64,000 bases of DNA from an uncultured Lachnospiraceae bacterium (GCA_947243855.1 CAMXIK010000002.1:1-64000), one strand, 5' to 3'; shown: positions 52,923-62,810, counted from the stretch's first letter. Translations and numbers: made by a program. The notes: generated by a model from the letters alone, not told the origin.

Positions 52923-55067
52923 ATGTCGGCAGATAAAATAGAAGAGATTGGAAAGATAAAACTGGATTTAAGCCACTATCCGGGAGAGGATTACTACTGT
53001 GACGGAGCGGTGGAAGACGAGCTTTTAGAGATTGCCAAAAATTATGCCGCAGTGGAATATCCGCGTATCATAGAGGAGAGGAAGAGTTGGGAAATTCTGT
53101 ACCATCTGTCCCCTTTGCGGGAGAACGTTGTGGAGTGGCTTCCGATCAACTCGTCCATGAAGGTTTTGGAGGTGGGGTCCGGCTGCGGCGCGATTACGGG
53201 AGCGCTCTCAAGGAGGGCCGGGGAAGTGACCTGCGTGGAGCTTTCCAAAAAACGAAGCATGATCAATGCCTACCGCCATATGGAGGCGGAGAATGTGACA
53301 ATCCATGTAGGTAATTTTCAGGATGTGGAGCCTGATTTGCCCAAAGACTATGATTATATCTGCCTGATCGGCGTTTTTGAGTATGCGCAGGCCTATATCG
53401 GCTCTGAGACGCCTTATGACGATTTTCTGCGCATTATCAAAAAACATTTGAAAACAGGCGGTCATATCGCCATAGCCATTGAGAATAAATTTGGATTAAA
53501 GTATTGGGCTGGCTGCAGGGAAGACCATCTTGGAGTCTACTATGCGGGGATTGAGGACTATCCGGAGGGAGGCGTGGTGCGCACGTTCACGAAGGAGGGA
53601 CTGCTCTCGATTGCGAAGCGCTGCGGTTTTCGGGAGGCGCAGATGTATTATCCCTATCCGGACTATAAGTTTATGACCACCCTATATTCCGACCGAAGGC
53701 TCCCACAGCAGGGCGAATTATCTAATAACACGCGTAATTTTGATCGGGACCGCCTGCAGTTGTTCGATGAGAAACGGGTCTTTGATACGATGATCAAGGA
53801 GGGACAGTTCCCTCTCTTTTCCAATTCCTATATGCTGCTTCTGGGGCCGTCCTTGTCGGAAGAATATGTAAGATATTCTAACGATAGAAAAGAAGAATTT
53901 CAGATCAAGACCTTGCAGAAGGGAACCGGATTTGGCAAAATTATAGAGAAACACCCGTTATGCAAAGCGGCTGAAACCCACATAGAATCGACGGCCAAGG
54001 CCTATGAAAAGCTGTCCGAACGGTATCAGGGGAGCCGGATTGCCATCAATGAAAGCAGGCTCGAGCGGACGGCGGAGGGGACACCTTATATCACGATTAA
54101 ATTTTTGGAAGGAAGGACGCTGGAGGAGATCCTTGACGAACGGCTTGCCCAAAATGATCTGGAGGGCTTTCATAAACTCTTCGACGAGTATCTGAAAAGA
54201 ATTGCATGGGGAGAGGAAAAAGCGGTTGCCGATTATGACCTAATTTTTGGAAATGTGTTGATTCCACAAGGGGATAACAACCGAAATTTAAAAGGCGCCA
54301 AAAGCGCAGAGAACGATATCGATAGTTATTTAAACGAGGAAATCTGGCATGTGATCGACTGCGAATGGACGTTTGACAGAACCATTGAGACAAAGGAACT
54401 TGCCTTCCGCGCCGTCTACTGTTACCTGCTGGAAGACGAGAAAAGGAATGCGCTAAATCCAGATTTGATTTTTGACAAGCTGGAGATCGGGCCGGCGGAA
54501 GCCGAACAGTACCGCAGGGAAGAGATGAAGTTTCAGAAATATGTCACGGGAAAAAGACTTTCCATGGCGGAGATCAGGGAGGCCATCGGACAGCCGGTCT
54601 ATACGCTGACGGATTTCTGCGAAGGGTTAAGAAAGAAAGCGTCCGACGACCGCATACAGATCTATGAAGATACGGGGAAAGGATTTTTGGAGGAGCAGTC
54701 CTTCTTTCCGGAGGAGGACGGGGAGGAGCTTCGGCGCGGCGACGAAGGGCTGGTGGAACTTTCCGTCCAGATTCCCAAGGGACGGAGCGCGGTACGGATC
54801 GATCCCGGAAGTCATGCCTGTGTGATTTACGTCAAGAGAATCGGTTGGAACGGCGTGGAGATTCCGCTGAAAGGAAAACAGGTGCAGATGAACGGTTTTC
54901 GGATTGGGGAGGATATCTATGGGTTTCCCACGGAGGACCCAAATATCACCCTGTCCCTCTGGGGGCTGCCGTCTGAGGAAGAAAACCACTTGGAGGCGGT
55001 CATGGAGGTGACAAGGATGTCAGTAGAGAGTGTGAAACGTTTGCAGAAAAGGGGATTGTTTAACTGA
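52923..55067 (+). CDS. Methyltransferase-kinase fusion, WbdD-like candidate chain terminator
   Basis: A 714-residue cytoplasmic protein with two parts. The N-terminal part is a SAM methyltransferase: VLEVGSGCGAITGAL (81-95) binds SAM and YDYICLIGVFEYA follows. The middle part (about 330-510) looks like an aminoglycoside-phosphotransferase or LPS-kinase fold: IKFLEGRTLEEIL as hinge, DYDLIFGNVLI (437-447) as catalytic loop and WHVIDCEWTF (475-484) as metal-binding loop. The first Asp/Asn pair and the last Asp are kept, but the usual His before the catalytic Asp is Tyr. The C-terminal part (about 570-714) is beta-rich. The order, length and position after Wzt match WbdD of E. coli, which ends chains by phosphorylation and methylation. 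This remains an inference. Confidence 0.78.
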   Translation: MSADKIEEIGKIKLDLSHYPGEDYYCDGAVEDELLEIAKNYAAVEYPRIIEERKSWEILYHLSPLRENVVEWLPINSSMKVLEVGSGCGAITGALSRRAGEVTCVELSKKRSMINAYRHMEAENVTIHVGNFQDVEPDLPKDYDYICLIGVFEYAQAYIGSETPYDDFLRIIKKHLKTGGHIAIAIENKFGLKYWAGCREDHLGVYYAGIEDYPEGGVVRTFTKEGLLSIAKRCGFREAQMYYPYPDYKFMTTLYSDRRLPQQGELSNNTRNFDRDRLQLFDEKRVFDTMIKEGQFPLFSNSYMLLLGPSLSEEYVRYSNDRKEEFQIKTLQKGTGFGKIIEKHPLCKAAETHIESTAKAYEKLSERYQGSRIAINESRLERTAEGTPYITIKFLEGRTLEEILDERLAQNDLEGFHKLFDEYLKRIAWGEEKAVADYDLIFGNVLIPQGDNNRNLKGAKSAENDIDSYLNEEIWHVIDCEWTFDRTIETKELAFRAVYCYLLEDEKRNALNPDLIFDKLEIGPAEAEQYRREEMKFQKYVTGKRLSMAEIREAIGQPVYTLTDFCEGLRKKASDDRIQIYEDTGKGFLEEQSFFPEEDGEELRRGDEGLVELSVQIPKGRSAVRIDPGSHACVIYVKRIGWNGVEIPLKGKQVQMNGFRIGEDIYGFPTEDPNITLSLWGLPSEEENHLEAVMEVTRMSVESVKRLQKRGLFN

Positions 55068-57454
55068 TGGGCAGACAGAAAAACCGCCAAGACTGGGCAG
55101 CCTACTATAAGGCAGCCTATGAGGAAGAGCGAAAAAAGAATACGCAGATGGCCGGACGAATTGCGGATGCGGAGCGGCGTCAGGCGGATCTTTCAGACAA
55201 TCTGAACCGCATTTGCGCGAATCCATTGTACCGTGCGGCGTCCAAAACGACGGCGCCGGCGAGGAGACTGCTCCGCCGTGTGAAGGGCGGGGCGGGATCG
55301 GATGAGAGAGCTGTTAAGGCGGAGGCGGCGCAGGAGAGACTGCTCGCTTATGAAAAGACGCTGAAGGAGCAGGCGAATCCGTATCAACAGTGGATTGCTT
55401 TCTGCGAGAATGCGGACACGGAGAATAAGAAAACGGGTGTTATACCGAAGGCGGAGCCGATTTTGGTGCAGGGATTTCGTGAGATTGCGGTGCCGGGTAC
55501 GGACGTTCGTATTTTGACCTACGGAGAGGGTCTGCTTGCAGACCATGTGTTTTCGGCGGTAAAAACGTTTTTTGAGAAAAACAGCGAGTGCCTTATCGCC
55601 TATGCGGACGAGGATTTTTATTTGGAGAGTGTCATGAAGCGGGCAGAGCCGTGGTTTAAACCGGACTACTCGCCCGATACGCTGCTTGCGTTTCAGTATT
55701 GGGGACATTTTCTGGCGGTCAGGGATCATGTGCTTGACAGCATGAGCTACCGGATGGTGAGCATGAAAGACCCGGATGCAGGGTTTTATGAGTTGTGCCT
55801 GCGTCTAGAGGAGAAGATTGTTGAGCTGGTCGGAGGAGATTTTAAAAAAAGAATGGCGGCGATCGGCCATATGGAGGAGATTCTCTACCATAACAAAACT
55901 GGTAAATCGGCAGAGGAGCTTCGCCATGACCTTGCCGAGGGAAAATTGCTGATCGGCGCTTCCTCAAAGTTTGTGACCTTGAAACAGGACACGCTGATGC
56001 GGCGGGGCATACAGGGACAGCTTCTACAGGGAGCGGACCCGGATATCTATCATCTGCTTTACGATACGTCTGTTTCGGGCAGGGAGCGCTGTACCCGTTC
56101 CGGCAGTGAGAATACGGCGATTGCCCCCCATCGGGTGGTATCTGTGATCATTCTCTCAAAGGATCATCCGGAGGTGTTGGAAAAGTGCCTGCATTCTTTT
56201 CGGGAGAAAACCCAGTACCGATACTATGAGTGGATTGTGGTGGATAACGGGAGCAGTGAGGAAAACCGGGAAAAGATGGAGGCTTTACAGGCTTCCTACG
56301 ACTTTACTTATCTTTATGAGCCGATGCCGTTTAATTTCTCTAAAATGTGCAATCTGGGGGAGAAAAAGGCGAGAGGCGATCTGATTCTGTTGATGAACGA
56401 CGATATTGAGATCATCGAGGAAAGCTGGCTGGGCCGTATGGCGGGACAGGCCCTTTTGCCCCATGTGGGCGCAGTGGGCGCGAAGTTATGGTATGCGGGT
56501 ACGGAGAACATCCAGCATGCAGGTATTACCAATATGAAGATCGGCCCGTCCCACAAGCTGGTTACCTTTCCCGACGAGGAGGATTATTATTTCGGCAGAA
56601 ACCGTGTCACCTACAATGTGGCGGGCGTGACGGGCGCCTGTCTGATGGTTGCGAGGAAAAAATACGAGGAAATCGGGGGATTGGACGAGGAGCTTCCGGT
56701 ATCTTATAACGATGTGGATTTTTGTTTCCGCCTTTTGGAGGCGGGCTATGTCAATGTGCAGAGAAACGATGCGATTCTCTGGCATCATGAATCTTTGAGC
56801 AGGGGGCTTGACGAACAGAGCGGGGAAAAGTGGGACAGACTGCTCTCCGAGAAGGAAGCGCTTTATCAAAGGCATCCCGCGTATCTTGGCAAAGACCCAT
56901 TTTACCACAAGAACCTGATTGACAACGCGTCAGATTACACCTGTAATTATAAATTTCCTTATGAAGATCAGCTCTGTACGCAGGAGGTGCGGTTTGTGAC
57001 GAAAAAGACCCTGCGCAGGCTTGTGAAGAAGGCGGGGCGGGGCGGTCTTTGTCTGACGGTGGACCGGGCCGAGATGCAGCATAAAATACACAGGGACGAG
57101 CCGGATATCGTCTGGATTATGGGATGGAGCTATCTGCCCGGAGCGGACAACGCGGCTTTTGAACGAAAGGTGATTTTACAGCGTACCGACGGCGGAGGCT
57201 ATCTGGCGGTTCCCACAGACTGGCACCGGGCGGATGTGGAAGAGATTCTGCCGGACGAGAAGCATATCGGTCTGGCTGGATTTGTCCTGCGGGTAAGGCG
57301 GGAGGAGCTTTCACCGGGAGAATACCGGGTGGGTATGCTCGCCGTCGGAAAGGCGCAGGACGGGTCGGAGCCGGAGGTGACGCTTGTGGACTGGTCTGAG
57401 CGCAGGATAACCATAGAACAGAGGGACGCTGGCAGCTCTGACACGGAGGAGTAG
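55067..57454 (+). CDS. Multidomain GT2 glycosyltransferase with degenerate N-terminal GT domain
   Basis: A 795-residue protein. A coiled N-terminus (about 1-65) precedes a remnant GT2 domain (about 140-290) that keeps YADEDFY and PWFKPDYSPDTLLAFQYWGH but has lost the usual VSIxxPxYN start and the DHDD-type motif. A complete GT2 domain follows (about 355-610), with SVIILSKDHPEVL, VVDNGSSEEN, LLMNDDIEI and GVTGACLMV. A beta-rich C-terminal domain ends it. The active domain resembles rhamnosyltransferases of polysaccharide clusters. TGATG joins it to the methyltransferase-kinase gene, so they are coupled. Confidence 0.85.
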   Translation: MGRQKNRQDWAAYYKAAYEEERKKNTQMAGRIADAERRQADLSDNLNRICANPLYRAASKTTAPARRLLRRVKGGAGSDERAVKAEAAQERLLAYEKTLKEQANPYQQWIAFCENADTENKKTGVIPKAEPILVQGFREIAVPGTDVRILTYGEGLLADHVFSAVKTFFEKNSECLIAYADEDFYLESVMKRAEPWFKPDYSPDTLLAFQYWGHFLAVRDHVLDSMSYRMVSMKDPDAGFYELCLRLEEKIVELVGGDFKKRMAAIGHMEEILYHNKTGKSAEELRHDLAEGKLLIGASSKFVTLKQDTLMRRGIQGQLLQGADPDIYHLLYDTSVSGRERCTRSGSENTAIAPHRVVSVIILSKDHPEVLEKCLHSFREKTQYRYYEWIVVDNGSSEENREKMEALQASYDFTYLYEPMPFNFSKMCNLGEKKARGDLILLMNDDIEIIEESWLGRMAGQALLPHVGAVGAKLWYAGTENIQHAGITNMKIGPSHKLVTFPDEEDYYFGRNRVTYNVAGVTGACLMVARKKYEEIGGLDEELPVSYNDVDFCFRLLEAGYVNVQRNDAILWHHESLSRGLDEQSGEKWDRLLSEKEALYQRHPAYLGKDPFYHKNLIDNASDYTCNYKFPYEDQLCTQEVRFVTKKTLRRLVKKAGRGGLCLTVDRAEMQHKIHRDEPDIVWIMGWSYLPGADNAAFERKVILQRTDGGGYLAVPTDWHRADVEEILPDEKHIGLAGFVLRVRREELSPGEYRVGMLAVGKAQDGSEPEVTLVDWSERRITIEQRDAGSSDTEE

Positions 57455-57472
57455 AGAGAGGAAACGTTTGGC

Positions 57473-59491
57473 ATGGAACGAGGGGATATGACAGAGGCGG
57501 AAGCGCTCCGCTATTATAAGGAATCCTATAAGAGAGAAAGACGCCGCGGCCAGAGGCTTCGCCGGAAGCTGGCGGAAGCGGAAAAAAAGAAAGAGATGAC
57601 GCAGAGGAAGCTCGATCGCATCAAGGGAAGTTTTTTGTGGCGGGCCTCTAAACCATTGCGTATGCTGTTTCATAAGCTTGTCCGCGCTAAGGAGAGGCTT
57701 GGTTATTACGGGAGTCTCAAAGGAATTGCGAGGAAGATCAATGCCAAGATGATAGAACGGCAGGCGAGGGCGCAGCATGGGACGGCCAGCTTTCCGGAGA
57801 TTGAGGAGGCGGCAAGACAGCGGCTTCACAAGTTTGACAGGGATGTGAAGTTCAGTATTCTGATGCCTCTTTACAATACGCCGGAACATTTTTTGCGGCA
57901 GGCGATAGAGTCCGTGATCGATCAGACCTGTGAGAATTGGGAATTATGTCTGGCGGACGGGTCGGATGAGGAGCATGCTTACGTGGAGCAGGTCTGCCGG
58001 GAATATATGGACAAGGATAAACAGTATCTGCGTCCCAGAAGCAGTCTCTACTGTCGGATTCTGTATAAGAAGCTGCCGAAAAACGAGGGGATATCGGGCA
58101 ACACGAACGCCTGTCTTTCTATGGCTTCGGGCAATTATATCGCTCTTTTTGACCATGACGACGTGCTTCATCCCAGCGTCCTCTTTGAATATATGAAGGC
58201 GATTTGCGAGAAGGGCGCGGATTATATTTACTGTGACGAGGCTACCTTTAAGGGAAGCGGAACCATAGACGATATGATTACCCTGCATTTTAAACCGGAC
58301 TATGCGCCGGACAATCTGCGGGCGAATAATTATATCTGTCATTTCAGCGCCTTTGCCAGAAAGCTTTTGGACGGCACGCAGTTGTTCCGGTCGGAGTTTG
58401 ACGGAAGTCAGGATCACGATATGATCCTGCGTCTCACCTCCCGCGCGAAGTGTGTGGTGCATGTGCCGAAGCTTCTCTATTATTGGAGATCCCATGAGGG
58501 GAGCGTGGCTTCGGATATCAATGCGAAAAGCTATGCCATCGAGGCGGCCAAGGGGGCGGTGGCGGCTCATCTTGCGTCGCAGGGATTCCAAAATTTTGAA
58601 ATCACCTCCACCAAGGCGTTTGAGACGATTTTCCAGATCAAATATGAGATTCTGGGGAAACCCAAAGTGTCCATTATCATTCCCAACAAGGATCATTTGG
58701 AGGATCTGACCCGCTGTATCTCTTCCATCGTGGAGCGCAGCACTTACGATAATTACGAGATTATTGTGATCGAGAACAACAGCGGCAGGGACGAAGTGTT
58801 TGCCTATTACAAGCAGATACAGGAAAATCCGGCGATTCGGGTGGCGACCTACGAGGGTGAATTTAACTATTCCAGAATCAATAATCTCGGCGTGGCGCAG
58901 GCGGAGGGCGAGTATGTGCTTCTCTTGAACAACGATACCAGCGTGATCACGCCGGATTGGATCGAGGAGCTTTTGATGTATGCCCAGCGAAGCGACGTGG
59001 GCGCGGTGGGCGCAAAACTTTACTACGAGGACAGGACGATACAGCACGCGGGCGTGGTGCTGGGGCTTGGGCCGCATAGGACGGCGGGACACAGCCATTA
59101 CCGCGTAAGCAGCCGAAATCTGGGGTATATGGGACGGCTCTGCTATGCCCAGAATGTGATGGCGGTGACAGGAGCTTGTCTGATGATGAGAAAGGCTTTG
59201 TACGAAGAGCTGGGCGGGCTGGATGAGAAGTTCGCCGTGGCCTTGAACGACGTAGATTTGTGTATCCGCGCATGGAAGACGGGGCGCGTAAACGTATTTA
59301 CCCCGTTTGCGGAGCTTTACCATTATGAATCCACTTCCCGCGGCACGGATCTGGCGGGGGCCAATGCGGAACGCTATGACAAGGAGTCGGCGCTGTTCCG
59401 CGAGCAGTGGAAGGAGCTTCTCGAGCAGGGCGATCCCTATTACAATCCGAATTTTTCGCTGGACCGGAGCGATTTTGCGCTAAAAATATAA
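57473..59491 (+). CDS. Two-domain GT2 glycosyltransferase
   Basis: A 672-residue enzyme with a charged coiled N-terminus (about 10-50) and two complete GT2 domains. The first (about 126-360) has FSILMPLYNTPEHF, ALFDHDDVLHP and YYWRSHEGS. The second (about 397-640) has SIIIPNKDHLEDL, VIENNSGRDE, LLLNNDTSV and VTGACLMM. Such tandem enzymes add two sugars in alternation or in sequence, for example in rhamnan and mycobacterial-type backbones. It likely builds the repeat of the exported polymer together with its neighbours at 55067, 61389 and 62865. It starts 18 bp after the previous stop with GAGAGG upstream. Confidence 0.88.
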   Translation: MERGDMTEAEALRYYKESYKRERRRGQRLRRKLAEAEKKKEMTQRKLDRIKGSFLWRASKPLRMLFHKLVRAKERLGYYGSLKGIARKINAKMIERQARAQHGTASFPEIEEAARQRLHKFDRDVKFSILMPLYNTPEHFLRQAIESVIDQTCENWELCLADGSDEEHAYVEQVCREYMDKDKQYLRPRSSLYCRILYKKLPKNEGISGNTNACLSMASGNYIALFDHDDVLHPSVLFEYMKAICEKGADYIYCDEATFKGSGTIDDMITLHFKPDYAPDNLRANNYICHFSAFARKLLDGTQLFRSEFDGSQDHDMILRLTSRAKCVVHVPKLLYYWRSHEGSVASDINAKSYAIEAAKGAVAAHLASQGFQNFEITSTKAFETIFQIKYEILGKPKVSIIIPNKDHLEDLTRCISSIVERSTYDNYEIIVIENNSGRDEVFAYYKQIQENPAIRVATYEGEFNYSRINNLGVAQAEGEYVLLLNNDTSVITPDWIEELLMYAQRSDVGAVGAKLYYEDRTIQHAGVVLGLGPHRTAGHSHYRVSSRNLGYMGRLCYAQNVMAVTGACLMMRKALYEELGGLDEKFAVALNDVDLCIRAWKTGRVNVFTPFAELYHYESTSRGTDLAGANAERYDKESALFREQWKELLEQGDPYYNPNFSLDRSDFALKI

Positions 59492-59503
59492 AAGGCAAAA
59501 TAT

Positions 59504-59532
59504 TTGCGGCCAAAGGGGATATGTGGTAAAAT
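59504..59532 (+). promoter_or_regulatory. Promoter for the phosphoglucomutase gene
   Basis: TTGCGG (59504-59509) and TAAAAT (59527-59532) are 17 bp apart, with TGG before the -10. It begins 13 bp after the GT2 stop and leaves a leader of about 63 bases, giving the mutase its own expression. Confidence 0.6.
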
Positions 59533-59602
59533 AAATAAGACTATAGAGAAGAGGGAAAACAATAAATAACATATGTAATAATAAAACAAGGAGGGTTTCA
59601 AG

Positions 59603-61324
59603 ATGGGCTACAAAGAGCAGTTTACGTTTTGGCTGGAGGATTCCTACTTTGACGAGGCGACCAAGCAGGAGCTTCTGGCGATCAGGAACGACGAGAAGGA
59701 GATCGAGGACCGCTTTTATAAGGAACTTGCTTTCGGTACGGGCGGCCTTCGCGGCGTGATCGGCGCGGGCACGAACCGTATGAACATTTATACGGTCCGC
59801 AAGGCGACGCAGGGTCTTGCCAACTACATAAAGAAACAGGGCGGCGAAAAGAAGGGCGTGGCGATTGCCTACGATTCCAGAAGAATGTCTCCCGAATTTG
59901 CAGACGAGGCGGCTCTGTGTCTTGCGGCTAACGGCATTAAGGCGTATGTGTTCGACGCGCTTCGTCCTACGCCAGAGTTATCCTTTGCGCTGCGTACGCT
60001 GGGCTGTATTTCGGGTATCGTGATTACGGCCAGCCACAATCCGCCGGAGTACAACGGCTACAAGTGCTATTGGGAGGACGGCGCGCAGGTGACGGCCCCC
60101 AAGGATAAAGAGATTATCACGGAAGTAAACAATGTGACCGATTACCATACCGTGAAGACCATGGATAAGGAGGAGGCTAAGAAAGCCGGACTCTATGAGG
60201 TGATCGGCAAAGAGATCGACGATAAGTACATGGAGGAGCTGAAAAAGCAGATCATCCATCCCGACGTGATCAAGGAAATGGCGGAGGACATGAAGATTGT
60301 GTACTCGCCCTTCAACGGTACGGGTAATGTGCCGGTAAGACGGATTCTCTCAGAGCTGGGCTTTAAGAATGTCTATGTAGTGCCCGAGCAGGAGATGCCC
60401 GACCCCAACTTTACCACACTGGAATATCCCAATCCGGAAGACCCCAAGGCATTTACCCTTGCCCTCAAGCTGGCGAAAGAGAAAAATGCGGATATCGTGC
60501 TGGCGACAGACCCCGACGCGGACAGACTCGGTATCTATGCGTTAGACACCAAGTCCGGCGAGTATGTGCCTTTCACGGGTAACATGTCCGGCATGCTGAT
60601 TGCGGAATATATTTTGAGAGAGCGGACAGTTACGGGTAAGATGCCTGAAAATCCTGCTCTCGTGACCACCATTGTGACCACCAATATGGCGCGGGCGATC
60701 TCGGAGGATTATAAGGTAAGATTTATCGAGGTGCTGACCGGCTTTAAGTTCATCGGCGAGCAGATTAAGCTCTTTGAGCAGAGCGGCTCCAACAATTACG
60801 TGTTCGGTTTAGAGGAGAGCTACGGCTGTCTGGCCGGAACCCATGCGAGGGATAAGGACGCGATTGTGGCGGTAATGTGCCTGTGCGAGATGGCGGCATG
60901 GTGTAAGAAGAACGGCAGGACCGTCTGGGATCAGATGATCAACCTTTATGAGAAATATGGTTACTATAAAGAGAGCCAGTATTCCATTACCAAGAAGGGC
61001 GTGGAGGGCGCGAAGGAGATCGAGGAGCTGATGAACAAGCTGCGCCAGAATCCGCCGAAGAGCTTCGGCGAACTTACGGTGAAGGAGTTTAGGGATTACG
61101 ACACGGGAAAGACCCTGAATCTGGAGACGGGCGAAACGGGCGAGACAGGGCTGCCGAAGTCAAACGTGCTTTACTTCGATCTGACCAACGATTCTTGGTG
61201 CTGCGCAAGACCTTCCGGTACGGAGCCGAAGATCAAGTTTTATATGGGCGTGAAGGGCACAAGCCTTGAGGATGCGCAGGAGAAGCTGGATCGGTTGACG
61301 GAGGAAGTAAAAAAGAATATTTAA
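59603..61324 (+). CDS. pgcA: Phosphoglucomutase / phospho-sugar mutase
   Basis: Interconverts glucose-6-phosphate and glucose-1-phosphate. ITASHNPPEYNGYK carries the phosphoserine (Ser144), ATDPDADRLG the magnesium site, GLEESYGCL the sugar-binding loop and RPSGTEPKIKFY the phosphate-binding end. The 573-residue length and N-terminal ELAFGTGGLRG fit the Firmicute PgcA group. AGGAGG lies upstream of ATG 59603. It has its own promoter and a terminator, yet sits among rhamnan-type GT genes, which fits supply of glucose-1-phosphate to RmlA. A mannose substrate is also possible, as some members use both. Confidence 0.93.
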   Translation: MGYKEQFTFWLEDSYFDEATKQELLAIRNDEKEIEDRFYKELAFGTGGLRGVIGAGTNRMNIYTVRKATQGLANYIKKQGGEKKGVAIAYDSRRMSPEFADEAALCLAANGIKAYVFDALRPTPELSFALRTLGCISGIVITASHNPPEYNGYKCYWEDGAQVTAPKDKEIITEVNNVTDYHTVKTMDKEEAKKAGLYEVIGKEIDDKYMEELKKQIIHPDVIKEMAEDMKIVYSPFNGTGNVPVRRILSELGFKNVYVVPEQEMPDPNFTTLEYPNPEDPKAFTLALKLAKEKNADIVLATDPDADRLGIYALDTKSGEYVPFTGNMSGMLIAEYILRERTVTGKMPENPALVTTIVTTNMARAISEDYKVRFIEVLTGFKFIGEQIKLFEQSGSNNYVFGLEESYGCLAGTHARDKDAIVAVMCLCEMAAWCKKNGRTVWDQMINLYEKYGYYKESQYSITKKGVEGAKEIEELMNKLRQNPPKSFGELTVKEFRDYDTGKTLNLETGETGETGLPKSNVLYFDLTNDSWCCARPSGTEPKIKFYMGVKGTSLEDAQEKLDRLTEEVKKNI

Positions 61325-61331
61325 AAGAAAA

Positions 61332-61371
61332 AGAGCCGCCCCGGCATGTAAGTGCGGGGCGGCTCTTTAGA
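61332..61371 (+). terminator. Rho-independent terminator after phosphoglucomutase
   Basis: A perfect 12 bp GC-rich stem (61332-61343 with 61355-61366, AGAGCCGCCCCG and its complement) with an 11-base loop is followed by TTTAG, and AAAAG runs lie before it. The T tract is short, so read-through into the next gene, 17 bp on, is likely. Confidence 0.65.
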
Positions 61372-61388
61372 AAGCGGGAGACGCCGTA

Positions 61389-62810
61389 ATGGGAAACCGG
61401 GTACTGAAAATCGACAATGTAAGAAAAACCGTAAATTATCTGAAAAAGAACGGCTTGGCGGGCACGTTCTATGCGGCGGCGGAGCGCGTGCAGGAGGAAC
61501 GAAAAGCGGACTACCGCTACCTGTCCCCAGACGAGGAGACGCTTGTGGGGCAGAGACGGGAGACGGCGGATGCGCCTTTTCTGTTCAGCATTGTCACGCC
61601 TGCTTATGAGACGAAGGAGGCGCATCTGCGGGAAATGATCGCCTCCGTGCAGGCGCAGACGTATTCCCGCTGGGAGCTGGTGATCGTGGATGCGAGCGAG
61701 AGTGATAACGTGGAGCGCACGGTGCGGCGGATCATTCACGAGACCGGGGATCTGCGGATACGCTACAGCCGTCTTTCCGAGAACAAGGGCATTGCGGAGA
61801 ATACCAATGCGGGCATTGCGCTGGCGGCGGGGGATTACATTGCTCTTCTTGATCATGATGATTTCATAACACCTGATGCGTTATATGAAATGGCCCGTGC
61901 GGCGCATATGGGCAGACTGGAAGGATGTCCTCCGGCCTTTTTATATTCTGACGAGGATAAGTATGATGAAGGGGCGGAAAGCTTTGTGTTTCCGCATCAA
62001 AAGCTAGAATTTAATTTGGATTTAATTTTGTCAAATAACTATATCTGCCATTTTTTAGCGGTGGAGGCGGGGCTGATGAAGTCATTGCTGCTGAGGGGAG
62101 AATACGACGGCGCGCAGGATTATGATCTGGTGCTTCGGGCAGTGGACAGTCTGTGGCCCGCAGAAGCTCTTCTTCCAGAGACGGCGCGCATCCGTCATAT
62201 TCCGAAAGTGCTCTATCATTGGCGTTCCCATCGGGATTCCACAGCCCTGAACACGGGAAGCAAGACTTACGCTTACGAGGCGGGAAGACGCGCCCTTGCG
62301 GACTTTTGCGAGAGGCGGGGATTGCGGGCGCAGGTGGAACACAGCCTGCATCTGGGATTCTATCACATCTGTTATGATCCGGATATCCTGTCTGCGAGAA
62401 GAGAAGTCGGCATAGTGGGCGGAAAGCTTCTGGACAGCCGCGGCCGGGTGTTAGCTGGCGCTTATAGCGAGGATGGAAGCTGTCTTTTTGAGGGACTGCC
62501 CGCCCGCTTTACGGGAGGGAGTACCCATCGGGCGTCGCTTATGCAGGACTGCGCGGCGGTGGACATCCGTTTGATGCGGCTGCGGGAGGAGCTTTGGCCG
62601 CTCTTTTCCCAAATAACGGGTCTGCCCTATCGGGAGAAGGCTGTTTTTGTGAAAGAGGGCGGAAAAAAGAAGGAGCTTCGCATTGCGGATGTGGCGGGGC
62701 TGTCCTGCGATGAGGCTGGATACCGGAAATTGAGTGTGGCTCTCGGAACGGCGGTACGCAGTAGCGGTTATCTGGCAGTGTGGGACCCGTCGGTTACCAT
62801 GAGGCTGTGA
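61389..62810 (+). CDS. GT2 glycosyltransferase with degenerate C-terminal GT domain
   Basis: A 473-residue enzyme. The first part (about 63-300) is a full GT2 domain with FSIVTPAYETKEAHL, ALLDHDDFITP, YSDEDKYD and YHWRSHRDST. The second part (from about 339) begins VGIVGGKLLDSRGRVLAGAY and keeps only the middle of a second GT2 domain; the donor-binding start and the NNDT motif are missing. This is the mirror of the protein at 55067, whose first domain is the damaged one. It starts 17 bp after the terminator hairpin with GGGAG upstream. Confidence 0.85.
   Translation: MGNRVLKIDNVRKTVNYLKKNGLAGTFYAAAERVQEERKADYRYLSPDEETLVGQRRETADAPFLFSIVTPAYETKEAHLREMIASVQAQTYSRWELVIVDASESDNVERTVRRIIHETGDLRIRYSRLSENKGIAENTNAGIALAAGDYIALLDHDDFITPDALYEMARAAHMGRLEGCPPAFLYSDEDKYDEGAESFVFPHQKLEFNLDLILSNNYICHFLAVEAGLMKSLLLRGEYDGAQDYDLVLRAVDSLWPAEALLPETARIRHIPKVLYHWRSHRDSTALNTGSKTYAYEAGRRALADFCERRGLRAQVEHSLHLGFYHICYDPDILSARREVGIVGGKLLDSRGRVLAGAYSEDGSCLFEGLPARFTGGSTHRASLMQDCAAVDIRLMRLREELWPLFSQITGLPYREKAVFVKEGGKKKELRIADVAGLSCDEAGYRKLSVALGTAVRSSGYLAVWDPSVTMRL

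Noticed and set aside
57944-59323. 459-codon open frame on the minus strand inside the tandem GT2 gene
   Set aside because: Antisense to two well-defined GT2 domains; His/Arg-rich product typical of a shadow frame in GC-rich coding DNA.
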